Shown in pieces: positions 53,168 through 62,950 of a stretch of DNA of 64,000 bases. The position numbers and the translations under genes are program-made. This DNA comes from Gammaproteobacteria bacterium (GTDB lineage: Bacteria > Pseudomonadota > Gammaproteobacteria > Ga0077554 > Ga007554): assembly GCA_040183005.1 (NCBI GenBank), contig JAMPIW010000007.1, positions 862,188 through 926,187 on the forward strand, written 5' to 3'. Below the pieces are notes generated by a model. It was not told the DNA's origin and did no database searches. It saw only the letters and a program-made list of their open reading frames with translations. Positions within the stretch are counted from its first letter, which is position 1. The number at the start of each line of letters is the position of its first letter.

Positions 53168-54739
53168 ATGATTATGTCCCAAGGAATGAGCAAACTGCCA
53201 GCAACGGAGCAGTCCGGGTGGCCATTTCAGCGGCATTACCGGCTAATAGCCGTTAGTCTGGCAGCGGTGGTGATCACGGCCGCCATCTGGTTCGGGTTGC
53301 CTGAACTCAAAGTGGGGGCACGCCTTGCCTTCATTACTTTCAGTCTGGCGCTTTTAGGATGGTGCTTCACCGCGATCAATGATACTTACATCGCACTGGT
53401 CGCGGCGATAATTCCCAGCGTAATAGGTACTGGCGCGCCCAACGAATTTTTCGAGGCATTGGGTGATTCCATGATCTGGTTGCTGTTTGCGGCATTCATC
53501 ATCGCCGCAGCGGTAAATTCGTCAGGCCTCTCGCGCCGTTTGACGATGGCGGTAGCCACTCGAGCACACTCTGTAAATCAATTGTTTTATGCACTGAACG
53601 CCGCGATTATCGTCACAGCTTTCGTCATTCCTTCCACGTCAGGCCGCGCGGCGCTGATGTTGCCAATTTTCATTGCGCTGAGCACCACTATCGGTGATGC
53701 GCGCATCACCAAAGCGTTGGCACTGCTTTTCCCCACAGTGATCTTGCTGTCGGCGGTCGCATCACTGATTGGTGCGGGCGCCCATCTGGTGACTGCCGAT
53801 ATCCTGCTACACATGACCGGGCAACACATTGGTTTCTGGGAGTGGATGGTATGGGGTCTGCCGTTTGCGCTGGTGAGTTGTTTCCTTTCAACATTTTTGA
53901 TCTTGCGTCTTTTTTTAAACAAGGAAGAACGCCGGAAGCCCTTGCAATTCAGTGCGGCGCAACTTGAAAAGCGGGACGATGGATCTGATCCAAAGGCATT
54001 TTCCAGGCATGAGCGCACCATGTTGATGCTGGTGGTGGCTCTGGTCACGCTGTGGGCCACAGAACCGCTGCACGGCATCAATAATACCGTCGTCGCCATT
54101 GTGGGGGCCTTGCTTGCGACGGCACCACGGTTTGGCGTGTTTTCGTTCATGGAGGGCGTCAAGAAGGTCGAGTGGAGCTTGCTGATCTTCCTGGCGGCGA
54201 CAATGGAAATAGGCGAGTCCTTGACCGAATCGGGTGGCGCCAAATGGCTGGTAGATCACCTCTTCACAATGCTGCAAGGTGGGGCTGCATCCTCTGCGTG
54301 GTTTGTGGTTTCTGTCGTTACGGTGGTTTCGTTACTCTCGCATCTGCTTATCAATTCGCGCACCGCGCGCTCCTCGGTACTCATTCCGATGGTGGTTTTG
54401 CTGGGCTTATCGCTGGGATATCAGCCGGCGGGACTGGCGTTTATCTCCACCGCGGCGGCCGGTTTTTGCCTGACGCTGATGGTCAGCGCAAAACCCGTCT
54501 CCCTGTTTGGCCAGATCGAGACGCCCACCTATACCGCACAGGATCTGCTGCGATTGAGCGCCGTGCTGCTGCCGGTGCATTTCGTATTGCTCGTGGCATT
54601 CGCCTTTTTTGTTTGGCCTTATCTGGGACTGGAGTTTTTGCCTAACCCGGCCGAGGTGCATCAGGCACCGACGTGGACGGAAGGGCAACCTTCATCTGCG
54701 CAGACGTCGGCGGTCGCTGTTGATGCGCATCGTGATTGA
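53168..54739 (+). CDS. DASS/SLC13-type anion transporter
   Basis: The ATG at 53168 (GGAGAGG eight bases upstream) gives about 523 residues and 11-12 membrane segments. SLC13 features include FVIPSTSGRAALMLPIFIAL (the conserved substrate loop with Ser-Thr-Ser), LIGAGAHLVTADILL and LLINSRTARSSVLIPMVVLL (a second SNT-like loop, here INS). Family members move di- and tricarboxylates or sulfate, often with sodium. The frame extends 138 bases upstream without a ribosome-binding site. Its neighbour encodes glycerate kinase, so a related hydroxy acid is a candidate substrate; this is inference. Confidence 0.87.
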   Translation: MIMSQGMSKLPATEQSGWPFQRHYRLIAVSLAAVVITAAIWFGLPELKVGARLAFITFSLALLGWCFTAINDTYIALVAAIIPSVIGTGAPNEFFEALGDSMIWLLFAAFIIAAAVNSSGLSRRLTMAVATRAHSVNQLFYALNAAIIVTAFVIPSTSGRAALMLPIFIALSTTIGDARITKALALLFPTVILLSAVASLIGAGAHLVTADILLHMTGQHIGFWEWMVWGLPFALVSCFLSTFLILRLFLNKEERRKPLQFSAAQLEKRDDGSDPKAFSRHERTMLMLVVALVTLWATEPLHGINNTVVAIVGALLATAPRFGVFSFMEGVKKVEWSLLIFLAATMEIGESLTESGGAKWLVDHLFTMLQGGAASSAWFVVSVVTVVSLLSHLLINSRTARSSVLIPMVVLLGLSLGYQPAGLAFISTAAAGFCLTLMVSAKPVSLFGQIETPTYTAQDLLRLSAVLLPVHFVLLVAFAFFVWPYLGLEFLPNPAEVHQAPTWTEGQPSSAQTSAVAVDAHRD

Positions 54740-54758
54740 TCATAAGGAGGACTTATTT

Positions 54759-56024
54759 ATGAAATTGAATGTATTGATAGCACCGTCTGGCTTTAAAGAG
54801 AGTCTGGGTGCCGATGAGGTGACGGACTGCATCGCTGCCGGAGTGCTGCGGGTGTTGCCCGAAGCCAGGATCATGAAAGCCCCCTTGGTGGATGGCGGCG
54901 AAGGCTTTACCAAGGCGTTGGTTGCAGCCACGGGCGGAACGCTGCACGACGTTGTAGTCACCGGCCCGATCGGCCAGCCTGTGCAGTCGCACTTTGGTTT
55001 TCTCGGCGGAGAGGGACCCAAAACCGCTGTGCTGGAGATGGCCGCTGCCGCCGGGTTGCGCCTGGTGCCACGTGAGTGCCGTGACCCTTTTGTCACCACC
55101 ACATTTGGTGTGGGCGAGTTGATCAAGGCCGCGCTTAATTCTGGTGCGGAACGTTTGCTGATCGGCTGCGGAGATTCCGGCACCAACGACGGCGGCGCCG
55201 GCATGGCTCAGGCACTCGGCATACGCCTGCTGGACAACACCAACAAGGAGATCGGCCGGGGCGGCGGCGCGCTGACCAGGCTGGCGCGGATTGATCTCTC
55301 GAGCCGTGATCCGCGCATTGACCAGGTACGCATCGATGTGGCGTGCAACTGGCACAACGTGTTGTGTGGCCCTAATGGAGTGGCGCGCGTCTTTGGCCCG
55401 CAAAAGGGCGCCTCGCCGGAGACCGTCGAACGGCTCGCCGCGGCGCTCGATCGTTATGCCGGAGTGCTCAAGGATGCTACAGGGATCGATGTGCGCGGCA
55501 TGCCAGGTGGAGGTGCCTCCGGTGGTTTGGGTGCGGGATTATGTGCCTTGCTCGGGGCACGATTACACCCACGCTATGAGATTGTGATGCAATACCTGGA
55601 ACTCGATAGCCTGCTGGCTCAGGCCGATGTAGTATTTACCGCAGAGGGAGCCATTGATTTTCAAACCCCGCGCGGAAAAATTCCCGCCGAGGTCGCGCGC
55701 CGCGCCAAGAAATACGGATTGCCGGTGATTACCCTGGCGGGAACTATTGGCAAAAATGCTTGTGTCAATCTGGAATGCGGTATTGATGCTTATTCGAGCA
55801 TTATGGAGGCCCCCTGCACCCTTGCCGAGGCCATTGAAGATGCCCCTCGCCTTTTGGAGGCGGCGGCGGAGCATGTTATGCGCATGATCCTGATAGGCAC
55901 GCACCTGCGCCGGGCAGGATGCCCAAGTGCAGTGGGCGCAGGGATGCGCGAGAACCGCGAACCCAAGTCCGCTTTTTTGCCGCACCGAACTGAGTCTGTT
56001 GTGGGTCAGCGGGCGATGGCGTAA
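54759..56024 (+). CDS. Glycerate 2-kinase (GlxK/GarK type)
   Basis: ATG 54759 has AAGGAGG upstream. The protein of about 421 residues opens with LNVLIAPSGFKESLGADEVT, has VDGGEGFTKALVAATGG and IGCGDSGTNDGGAGMAQALG, the conserved glycerate kinase motifs, and a C-terminal GGASGGLGAGLCALLGARL. It phosphorylates glycerate to 2-phosphoglycerate, feeding lower glycolysis. It follows the transporter by 19 bases, indicating an operon. The C-terminal tail after residue about 380 is longer than usual. Confidence 0.93.
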   Translation: MKLNVLIAPSGFKESLGADEVTDCIAAGVLRVLPEARIMKAPLVDGGEGFTKALVAATGGTLHDVVVTGPIGQPVQSHFGFLGGEGPKTAVLEMAAAAGLRLVPRECRDPFVTTTFGVGELIKAALNSGAERLLIGCGDSGTNDGGAGMAQALGIRLLDNTNKEIGRGGGALTRLARIDLSSRDPRIDQVRIDVACNWHNVLCGPNGVARVFGPQKGASPETVERLAAALDRYAGVLKDATGIDVRGMPGGGASGGLGAGLCALLGARLHPRYEIVMQYLELDSLLAQADVVFTAEGAIDFQTPRGKIPAEVARRAKKYGLPVITLAGTIGKNACVNLECGIDAYSSIMEAPCTLAEAIEDAPRLLEAAAEHVMRMILIGTHLRRAGCPSAVGAGMRENREPKSAFLPHRTESVVGQRAMA

Positions 56025-56099
56025 AAGCGGTGGTAGCTGTGCGTCTGATGCCACATTTTCAGCGAGATTAAGGACAAAATGAAACGGAGGAGTAAACAC

Positions 56100-56336
56100 A
56101 TGAATGGAGACATCATCGACAAGAAAGAATCCCAGAGACACTTGGGTTTTATACACCGTATCGCAGAGGCCAGCGGTGTGCCGGACGAGGAAGTGGAAAA
56201 AATTTATAACGCGGAATTGGAGAAGCTTAAGGATGGGGCGCGAGTGAGCAACTTTCTTCCGGTGCTTGCGGGCAGCAAGACGAGGGAAATCCTGCGGCGT
56301 AATAATGCCCGGCTTATTTATTCCCATGTTCGTTAA
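56100..56336 (+). CDS. DUF3562-like small protein
   Basis: ATG 56100 with GGAGGAG upstream gives 78 residues. The helical sequence contains VPDEEVEKIYNAELEKLKDG and ARVSNFLPVLAGSKTREILR, the pattern of DUF3562. The function is unknown. It follows the glycerate kinase gene by 75 bases and precedes a strong hairpin. Confidence 0.75.
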   Translation: MNGDIIDKKESQRHLGFIHRIAEASGVPDEEVEKIYNAELEKLKDGARVSNFLPVLAGSKTREILRRNNARLIYSHVR

Positions 56337-56365
56337 AAACAACACCCGCCATTAAAACACAACAA

Positions 56366-56410
56366 AAGGTAGAGCAGAGGGCGAGTGAAACCCGCTCTCT
56401 GCCCTACCTT
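56366..56410. terminator. Intergenic hairpin between convergent genes
   Basis: Two arms, AAGGTAGAGCAGAGGGCGAG and a near-complementary CTCTCTGCCCTACCTT, form a long stem. The minus-strand side is followed by a T-rich run, so it should end the DUF1611-like transcript and may also stop the other one. Confidence 0.7.
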
Positions 56411-56445
56411 ACTTTCCTTATCAAAATCAAACGGAATGCCTGGAA

Positions 56446-57519
56446 TTAACCCGCTTTCAGCACAGGCATGATTGAGATGAGGTTATCCATCATTGCCTGG
56501 GCAATTTCGGCGCTTTCCAGTTGCGCCAGAGTTAACACGGGTAACCCTGTCGCAGTGTGGATCTCGCGTATTGCCAAGGGAGAAAGTGTCAGCAGGCCAC
56601 TGACGCCGATCACCGGCGCTTGGTGCTGCCGTAGCCATTCCACGCCCGCCGCGCCACCCATCGCATCGCTGGCAGCGAAAAGCACACCGTCGATGTTCGC
56701 CAGGAAGCTGTGAGAACTCATCAAGTAGCCGGTTTCCTGCTGGAACAGGCCATCGGCGATTTCCAGAACAATAACGTCCACGCCGTGGCGGCCGAGTTCG
56801 TGAATGAGCTGGCCAGCAACCTTTTCCACTTTATCGCTGGATAGAAGATAGGTCGAGGGAACACCTGCGTCAATAAAATCGAGTACCTGCGTGGCACCTG
56901 CATCACGCATCAACCAGGTATCTCTGCCCGAACCGGTGCCAGTGATCTTGGCAGCGCCCACCTTGAGGCCTGCGCGAACCAGGCCCTTGATGAGATAGGC
57001 CGCCGTGGTGGTCTTGCCCGCGTTCATGGACGTGCCGACAATCGCGATAGTGGGTGGAGGATTGGCGTGGTAGGCGCCTCGGGGTAATGCCCAGTCGGCC
57101 AGATTGAGTACCTGACTATTGCGATCACCGATCAATCCGAGAGGGGTGATGGCGGTGGGGTGGCCGGTCTTGCCGTAACGGTGAACGACCTGGGAGGCAA
57201 TTCCGCCCGAAGCGGCCAGATGACATGGGCCAAGATGGTCAGGTACCACAGATTCGTATTGGTCTGGGGCGTAACGATTGCCGTAGACGACGGTGATGAG
57301 ATCTCCGGTAAAGAGTTGTGAGCGGCGGCCATCGGCGAGTTCCAGGCATTTGTGCTGGCCTACCTTATCCACACGTGCCAAAACCAGATCACCGGGGCAG
57401 GGCACGATGTCGCACCGTAAGGTTATCATCGCCTCGCGAGGTAGGCGACGCGTGGTGTAAGCGCTTTTAATCAGGGCATTGTCTTTAGGGAATAACTGTG
57501 TAACGTCATTGTGTTCCAT
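56446..57519 (-). CDS. DUF1611-like P-loop protein
   Basis: The chosen ATG at 57519 follows GGAGAG by about seven bases; earlier in-frame starts exist at 57534 and 57558. About 357 residues. The N-terminal part has a beta-rich domain; a Walker A motif IAIVGTSMNAGKTTTAAYLI lies at about residues 158-177, with VDVIVLEIADGLFQQE as a possible Walker B. The layout resembles DUF1611 proteins and dethiobiotin/MobB-type ATPases. The function is unknown. Confidence 0.7.
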   Translation of the reverse strand: MEHNDVTQLFPKDNALIKSAYTTRRLPREAMITLRCDIVPCPGDLVLARVDKVGQHKCLELADGRRSQLFTGDLITVVYGNRYAPDQYESVVPDHLGPCHLAASGGIASQVVHRYGKTGHPTAITPLGLIGDRNSQVLNLADWALPRGAYHANPPPTIAIVGTSMNAGKTTTAAYLIKGLVRAGLKVGAAKITGTGSGRDTWLMRDAGATQVLDFIDAGVPSTYLLSSDKVEKVAGQLIHELGRHGVDVIVLEIADGLFQQETGYLMSSHSFLANIDGVLFAASDAMGGAAGVEWLRQHQAPVIGVSGLLTLSPLAIREIHTATGLPVLTLAQLESAEIAQAMMDNLISIMPVLKAG

Positions 57520-57654
57520 GTCTTCTCTCTCCATGATTGATGAATTCGCTTTTTCCAATTACTGATCTTTGCTCGGGGTTTTCAATAACCACGGCATGGA
57601 TGCACTGTAGATATTTTTCACTGCGATAGTAATTGGGACGTATCCGCAGCAGAG

Positions 57655-58269
57655 TCAGGGTTTACCTTTATGGCGCAGCACCATCTCCACCAGTTTTGAC
57701 AAGGTGCTGGCCTGCATTTTTTCCATGATTTTGGCGCGATGCACCTCTACGGTTTTGATGCTGATGTTGAGGTCGGCGGCGATTTGCTTGTTGAGCTGGC
57801 CTGCCACGACATGCTCCATCACCTCCCGTTCCCTTGGCGTGAGCAATGCAATGCGGGCGGTGACGATTTCGCGCTCGATGTTGCTGAGGCGTGCTTCCTC
57901 ATCCTTGCCGAGCGCCTGCTGAATGCGATCAAGCAACAACTGATCGTTGAAGGGCTTTTCGATGAAATCAACCGCCCCAATTTTCATCGCCCGCACGGCC
58001 ATTGCAACATCACCATGGCCAGTGATAATGATAATCGGGATGGGGATACGATTGGTGGCGAGTTTCTCTTGCAACTCCAAGCCACTCATGCCCGGCATGC
58101 GTACATCCGCCACGAGGCAACCCGGCCTGGCGGGGTGGTAATTGGCGAGAAAATCCGCTGCTGAGGGATAGGTTTCGACATGCAATCCGATTGACTCTAC
58201 CAACCAGCACAATGAGTTGCGCATAGCCGGATCATCGTCGACGACAAAAACGGTGGATTCATGATTCAT
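57655..58269 (-). CDS. FixJ/TtrR-type response regulator
   Basis: The 204-residue protein has an N-terminal receiver (VFVVDDDPAMRNSLCWLV, Asp in CLVADVRMPGMSGLEL, Lys in FIEKPFNDQ) and a C-terminal LuxR-type HTH (LTPREREVMEHVVAGQLNKQ, IKTVEVHRAKIMEKM). Its start overlaps the end of the sensor kinase gene by 11 bases. With the kinase broken, activation by its cognate signal is doubtful. Confidence 0.94.
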   Translation of the reverse strand: MNHESTVFVVDDDPAMRNSLCWLVESIGLHVETYPSAADFLANYHPARPGCLVADVRMPGMSGLELQEKLATNRIPIPIIIITGHGDVAMAVRAMKIGAVDFIEKPFNDQLLLDRIQQALGKDEEARLSNIEREIVTARIALLTPREREVMEHVVAGQLNKQIAADLNISIKTVEVHRAKIMEKMQASTLSKLVEMVLRHKGKP

Positions 58270-59410
58270 GGGGCATGCTCTCCTTTGCGAGAGGAAGTTT
58301 TACATGGAATGTTAAGCCACAATCGGAATTCCGGGCGACCCAGATATGGCCACCGTGAGACTCAACAATCGACCTGGAAATGGCCAGACCCATTCCCATC
58401 CCCTCCGGTTTTCGGGTAAAGAATGCGTCAAAGATGCATTGCAGATCCTCATTGGCAAGACCGGGACCCGTGTCGCGTACAGCAATTTCGGCGTAATTTT
58501 CGTCGATACGCGAGCTGGAAAACTCGATCTCGCGGCGTGTGGAATTGCTGCTGGTGATGGCTTCGATGGCGTTGATGATTAAGTTCCATAGCACTTGATT
58601 GATTTGGATTCTGTCAACGACTACCGGCAGGGCTTCACTGGAAGTCGCAAAATTCATGCTGATGTTGTGTCGCCTTGTTTCGAAATCGGCTATAACAGCT
58701 ACATCATGGATGATCTGGCTAATATCCGCGAGTGTTCGCTCTGGCTCTACTCCGCGCGAAAAATTACGGATGCGCCGGATGATTTTTGCTGCCCTCTCAG
58801 CCTGAGCGCCAATTTGTTTCAACGCCTCACTCAGATCTGTCTTGTTGATGTTCCCCGACACCAGGCGCCGCTCACATCCCCGCGTATAATTTATGATAGC
58901 GGATTGTTGATCTCGTGGGCAATGTTGGTGGCCATTTCACTGACCGTGCTGAGGCGCAGCACATGCGCGAGTTGAGACTGATGCTGGCGTGCCTTTTCTT
59001 CCGCCAGCATGCGTTCACTACTTTCGATGGCTAGCGCTCTGTTTTTGCTCTCCAGCGATGACTGGATCACAAGCAAGTCATGCCGTTGTGATACCAGATT
59101 CTCAGCCATTTTATTGAAGCAATTTGCCAGCTCTGAAAATTCATCCGCGCCATCATGAGAGATGCGGTGGCCGAGGTCGCCGGCACTGATCGCCAAGGTA
59201 CCCTGTATGAGTTTTTTGACGGGTTTGGTGATGGCGCGCACCATGAACCAGCCTATGAACATGGTCAAGGCCAGAGTGAAAATAGACGTTGCTATCGCCA
59301 GCATGATCAAGCGTTCACCGAGCGTAACGAGCATGGCGTCTATCTCATCAACTTCGTATCTTTCACCTTGTACCAATTGATAGAGCAGACCTTTTAATTG
59401 CCCTTTAAAC
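58259..59410 (-). pseudogene. Sensor histidine kinase, C-terminal fragment (cut by IS, plus internal frameshift)
   Basis: This fragment carries the end of the membrane domain (LIMLAIATSIFTLALTMFIG), HAMP (RAITKPVKKLIQGTLAISAG), a coiled coil and the H-box VSEMATNIAHEINNPLS, then a stop at 58888. Reading continues in another frame with AIINYTRGCERRLV, N-box INQVLWNLIINAIEA and G-boxes. The family reading NPLSAIINY implies that seven bases are missing, which fits loss of one copy of GCTATC. The kinase class is FixL/TtrS-like. Upstream it ends at the 8-bp target duplication of the IS. Confidence 0.9.
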
Positions 59411-61121
59411 GTAACTACTCACTCCCTTCACACGAAAAATAACTTAAAAATCTCTTGACAGGTTTTTTCTATCGAAAAAACCACTTCCTTATCTCGGTGT
59501 AAAATCTATTCTCTATTGCCGCTGGCAGGGGCTTTGATCTCTTCAATGAGCCGCCTTGCCATTTCAAGTCGAAAAAACCATTTCAGCCTGATCTGACCGT
59601 TATCAGGGGGTCGAAAAATGCCATGTTATCCTTTGGCTATTCCAAACGTATAGCCCCCCTTATTAATGGCAAGCCTAGACAAAACCTCGGTCAGAAACGA
59701 AGTCAGCCGGTTGAAAGCGGATTTTGAGCAGCTCAGTTGCGACGGTAAAGTGCCTCGCGAAACTCAGGTGCTTATGAATAGCATGTTCATGATGATGGAG
59801 CTGATGCTCTCCATTTTTCTGGAAAGAATAACCAAGAAAGACAGCCGCAACTCCAGCAAGCCCTCCTCCCAAACGGAAAAGGACGACTCCTCGTTGAGTC
59901 ATCCGGGGAGCCAGGGTAAGGGGAAAAACGAAAACGGCGCCCTGCTGAAAAACACGCGCGTCAAAGAGAGTGTGACTCTTTCTAGAGTCCGCCTCTGCGA
60001 TGTATGTGGCGAAGATCTGGATAATACGCCCTGTAGTCACCATGAAAGACGGACGAAGATCGATATTGTTTTTGAGAAAGTCGTTGAGCATGTGGATGCC
60101 GAGGTCAAGCAGTGCCCGGTCTGCGATGCGACGGTCAAAGGGAAGTTCCCGGCGGATATGCACGGCCCGTTGCAATACGGCGATGGCTTAAAGGCCTTTG
60201 TCATCAATTTACTGGTGTCTCAGATGGTCGCGATCAATCGCGCGCAAACGCTGCTGACCTCCATGATCGGTGTTGTGATCTCTGAAGCCACTCTTCTGGC
60301 TTTTGTGCTGCGGCTTCATCGTGCCTTGGAGCGGTGGGAGCAGCACGCCACCGCACAGCTGCTGAAAGCACCCTCTATGCATGTGGATGAGACCTCCTTG
60401 CGGGTGGATAAGCAAAACCACTGGATACACGTGTACTCCGCAGGGGAGATCACCCTCAAGTTTTTACATCGAAAACGGGGCACGGCAGCGATCACGTCGA
60501 TCGATATTATTCCGCGCTACGATGGCGTCATCATTCATGACTGCTGGTCATCCTACTTGTCCTATGATCACTGCTCTCACGGCCTGTGCGGTTCGCATCT
60601 GCTGCGCGAATTGACGTTCATTGTTGACGCCAATGACTATGCCTGGGCGCGCCACATGAAACGCCTTTTACAGGAGAGCTGCGCCACCGTCTCCAGAAGC
60701 ACGGAAAAGAGATTGACCGATGAAGCACTGGCGCGGTTGCAAAAGCGCTACCGCACGATTCTCACCCGTGGCGAAAAAGAGCTTCCACCTATTCCCCAAA
60801 AGCCCAGCGGGAAACGCGGCAAACTCGCCAAGTCAGATGCACACAATCTGCTGGACCGATTGCAAAAACATGAGGCATCCGTCCTGCTGTTCGCCAAAAA
60901 CCCTCATGTCGCCTTCACCAATAACCGGGCCGAGCGTGATTTGAGAATGTCCAAGGTGAAGCAAAAGGTCTCTGGCTGTTTCCGCTCAGAGATTTATGCT
61001 CAGGCTTATTGCCGAATATCAAGCTATCTGCAAACTATGGCCAACAAGGGACATAATCCTCTTATTGCGATTCAAATGGCTCTCGCGGGTGAGGTCAACT
61101 TAATCGGGGGTGAGTAGTTAC
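59411..61121 (+). mobile_element. IS66-family insertion sequence (ISBst12-like, TnpC only)
   Basis: The 1,711-bp element is bounded by inverted ends GTAACTACTCACTCCC and GTAACTACTCACCCCC (one mismatch), with the GTAA start typical of IS66 elements. The direct 8-bp duplication CTTTAAAC flanks it at 59403-59410 and 61122-61129. Only one transposase gene is present; tnpA and tnpB are absent, as in the ISBst12 subgroup. It splits a sensor kinase gene and its precise removal would rejoin the frame (IELKFK-GQLKG). Confidence 0.95.
59666..61117 (+). CDS. tnpC: IS66-family transposase (TnpC-like)
   Basis: The 483-residue protein has a zinc-finger-like RVRLCDVCGEDL and VKQCPVCDATVK, and DDE residues in PSMHVDETSLRVD, VIIHDCWSSYLS and FTNNRAERDLRMSKVKQK. 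It looks full length. The TAG stop lies in the right terminal repeat. Confidence 0.95.
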   Translation: MASLDKTSVRNEVSRLKADFEQLSCDGKVPRETQVLMNSMFMMMELMLSIFLERITKKDSRNSSKPSSQTEKDDSSLSHPGSQGKGKNENGALLKNTRVKESVTLSRVRLCDVCGEDLDNTPCSHHERRTKIDIVFEKVVEHVDAEVKQCPVCDATVKGKFPADMHGPLQYGDGLKAFVINLLVSQMVAINRAQTLLTSMIGVVISEATLLAFVLRLHRALERWEQHATAQLLKAPSMHVDETSLRVDKQNHWIHVYSAGEITLKFLHRKRGTAAITSIDIIPRYDGVIIHDCWSSYLSYDHCSHGLCGSHLLRELTFIVDANDYAWARHMKRLLQESCATVSRSTEKRLTDEALARLQKRYRTILTRGEKELPPIPQKPSGKRGKLAKSDAHNLLDRLQKHEASVLLFAKNPHVAFTNNRAERDLRMSKVKQKVSGCFRSEIYAQAYCRISSYLQTMANKGHNPLIAIQMALAGEVNLIGGE

Positions 61122-61629
61122 CTTTAAACTTTAGCTCTATGGTATTTTGTAAAAACCGTAGCGCCTGTTCTTGATATCCTGCGCTGTGCAGTAGCAAAGC
61201 CTGATTAACATAATGAACACTGTCGTTATAGGCAGCGCGGATTTCTTGCAATAATTGCAATTCCTGTTTTTGTTTTTCCTTGTCTTCCCCTTCCCTGTTG
61301 GCGATTTCTTGGCGAATATTTTTCTCCAAGAGATCCATAATCAGCTTGGTCTTTTTTGCAATGCTCTTGAGATGGATAGGGCTTCTTCCCTCACCACTCT
61401 CAGAGGCCGATAGGTCGTACGGGACGACCATGTAATCGTAAGTTTTCATGAAGTAGCGGTACATTTCGCCGGAAAGGCGAAGGCTGCTTTCCAGTACGCC
61501 GTGGGATAGCGCATTGAGCGTGATCAGGCGCTCTTCCCGTTTAATGCCTATATACAATGCCGCCAGCGTCACCAACGTCAGCGCGGCGATCATGGTTAGC
61601 ATGATTAACATTTTGAATCTAATTGTCAT
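61122..61629 (-). pseudogene. Sensor histidine kinase, N-terminal fragment
   Basis: ATG 61629 opens a membrane protein (MLIMLTMIAALTLVTLAALY) with a periplasmic helical domain containing VPYDLSASESGEGRSPIHLK and EIANREGEDKEKQKQEL. After LRFLQNTIELKFK the frame enters the IS, adds 16 residues and stops. It is the first part of the kinase completed at 58259-59410. Helical periplasmic content suggests a ligand-sensing bundle; the signal is unknown. Confidence 0.9.
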
Positions 61630-61684
61630 TTTTACGATGCTATATATTTATCAAGGGTGCGTGATAGCGAACATTTTCATGTAT

Positions 61685-62950
61685 TTAAAATTCATACTGC
61701 ACGCGGCCCAACAGCATTTTCGGGCGCTCATCTCCATTTCTGGTGTGGGCAGTGACCCATATATAGTTCACCATGAATCGCCACTGAGAGCTAATATGCC
61801 AGTTGAGTCCTGCGGTAATATTACTTTGTTTTCCGCCCCTGATTGGGCCGTCATTCAGATCCAGCGTGGAATAGCGTAGCGCCAGTTCCCAGGCGCCAAT
61901 CTTACGCTTGGGCTTGATACGCTCGAAGCTGCCGATTTTGGCATTGTAGGGGCGCGATTCCCCGGTCATCAGCCAACTGGCGTAAACATAGCCTCCTTCG
62001 AAGTCGAGTGTCTCATGGCCGCTTTTGCGCATGATCCTGGTTTTTGTCGCTTCGCCTTGCAGTGAAAACGGGCCGTGCGCCACAGCGCCTTCGAAGTTCG
62101 TTCCGCCGTAGCGGTCGACATGGGCGATAGTATGTGTGTCGACGAACTCCACTTCAGCGAGATCGGCTTCAGGCTCGGACTGGAAACGGATTGTCTGCCG
62201 CGCGTCCGGTTCGCGGTAGGTGGCGGAGAGTCCGAGGTGCATGGTATCCAGCGAGACAGAGGGGGCGAGGGTAAAGCGGCCAGTCACGCCGCGTTCCACG
62301 GAGTAAACACGGTTGGTTGTGAGTCTCTCATCCTCCCAAAACAGGCCACCACTGGCGCTCCAGCGCTTGCCCCCGGTCTGCATCACGGCGCCCAAGTTAT
62401 AGCCGGGCGCAAGGGCACCCGGCAGGGCGCGTTCCATAAAGGGAATAAGGCGCGTGCTGGTGGCTTGCTCCATCCCGAAAGGTTCTCTTTGCAAACCCAG
62501 CTTGATCGTTGTGTCGCGCAGGCCGGTATAGCTCAGCGTAGTTGCCCTGAACCCGGGCTCATCGCCGGTGAATTCGTAACTGGCGGCGTAGCGCCAGTGA
62601 CGCCCGGCGGTGCCACTTAGCCCCAGACGCGCGCTTGATAATTCGCCGCGATTCTCCAGCGGCGTTTGATCTGCCGCTCCTGCGCATCCCGCGCCCGCGC
62701 ATTCCCGCACGTTGTCAAATATCGCACCATCCGCCCTGAGGCGGCCGGTCACGCGGAAGGTAAATGGTTTGTGTTGCTCGGCTTCCACACTTTGCGCGGC
62801 GGCCGCTCCTGCGCCTCCTGCGCTCGCGGCACTTGTGCGTCCCTGCACGGCGGCATCTTGATCGGTTGATGATGCTGCCGCTCCTGCACATTCTGTACAT
62901 GCCGTGACGCAGAGAACAAGCGGTAGCAGATATGCTCTAACGTTCACCAT
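61685..62950 (-). CDS. Porin, phosphate-selective porin O/P-like
   Basis: ATG 62950 gives MVNVRAYLLPLVLCVTACTE and a signal peptide, then an Ala-rich linker, and a beta-barrel with RLGLSGTAGRHWRYAASYEF, TTIKLGLQREPFGMEQATS and a final GRVQYEF C-terminal aromatic strand. About 421 residues. PF07396-type porins need not carry phosphate. It is followed by the split sensor kinase (56-base gap) in a likely operon. Confidence 0.82.
   Translation of the reverse strand: MVNVRAYLLPLVLCVTACTECAGAAASSTDQDAAVQGRTSAASAGGAGAAAAQSVEAEQHKPFTFRVTGRLRADGAIFDNVRECAGAGCAGAADQTPLENRGELSSARLGLSGTAGRHWRYAASYEFTGDEPGFRATTLSYTGLRDTTIKLGLQREPFGMEQATSTRLIPFMERALPGALAPGYNLGAVMQTGGKRWSASGGLFWEDERLTTNRVYSVERGVTGRFTLAPSVSLDTMHLGLSATYREPDARQTIRFQSEPEADLAEVEFVDTHTIAHVDRYGGTNFEGAVAHGPFSLQGEATKTRIMRKSGHETLDFEGGYVYASWLMTGESRPYNAKIGSFERIKPKRKIGAWELALRYSTLDLNDGPIRGGKQSNITAGLNWHISSQWRFMVNYIWVTAHTRNGDERPKMLLGRVQYEF

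Noticed and set aside
59461-59482. Palindrome GGTTTTTTC-TATC-GAAAAAACC inside the IS
   Set aside because: It lies in the IS leader and is probably part of transposase regulation or transcription stop; no evidence for a separate element.
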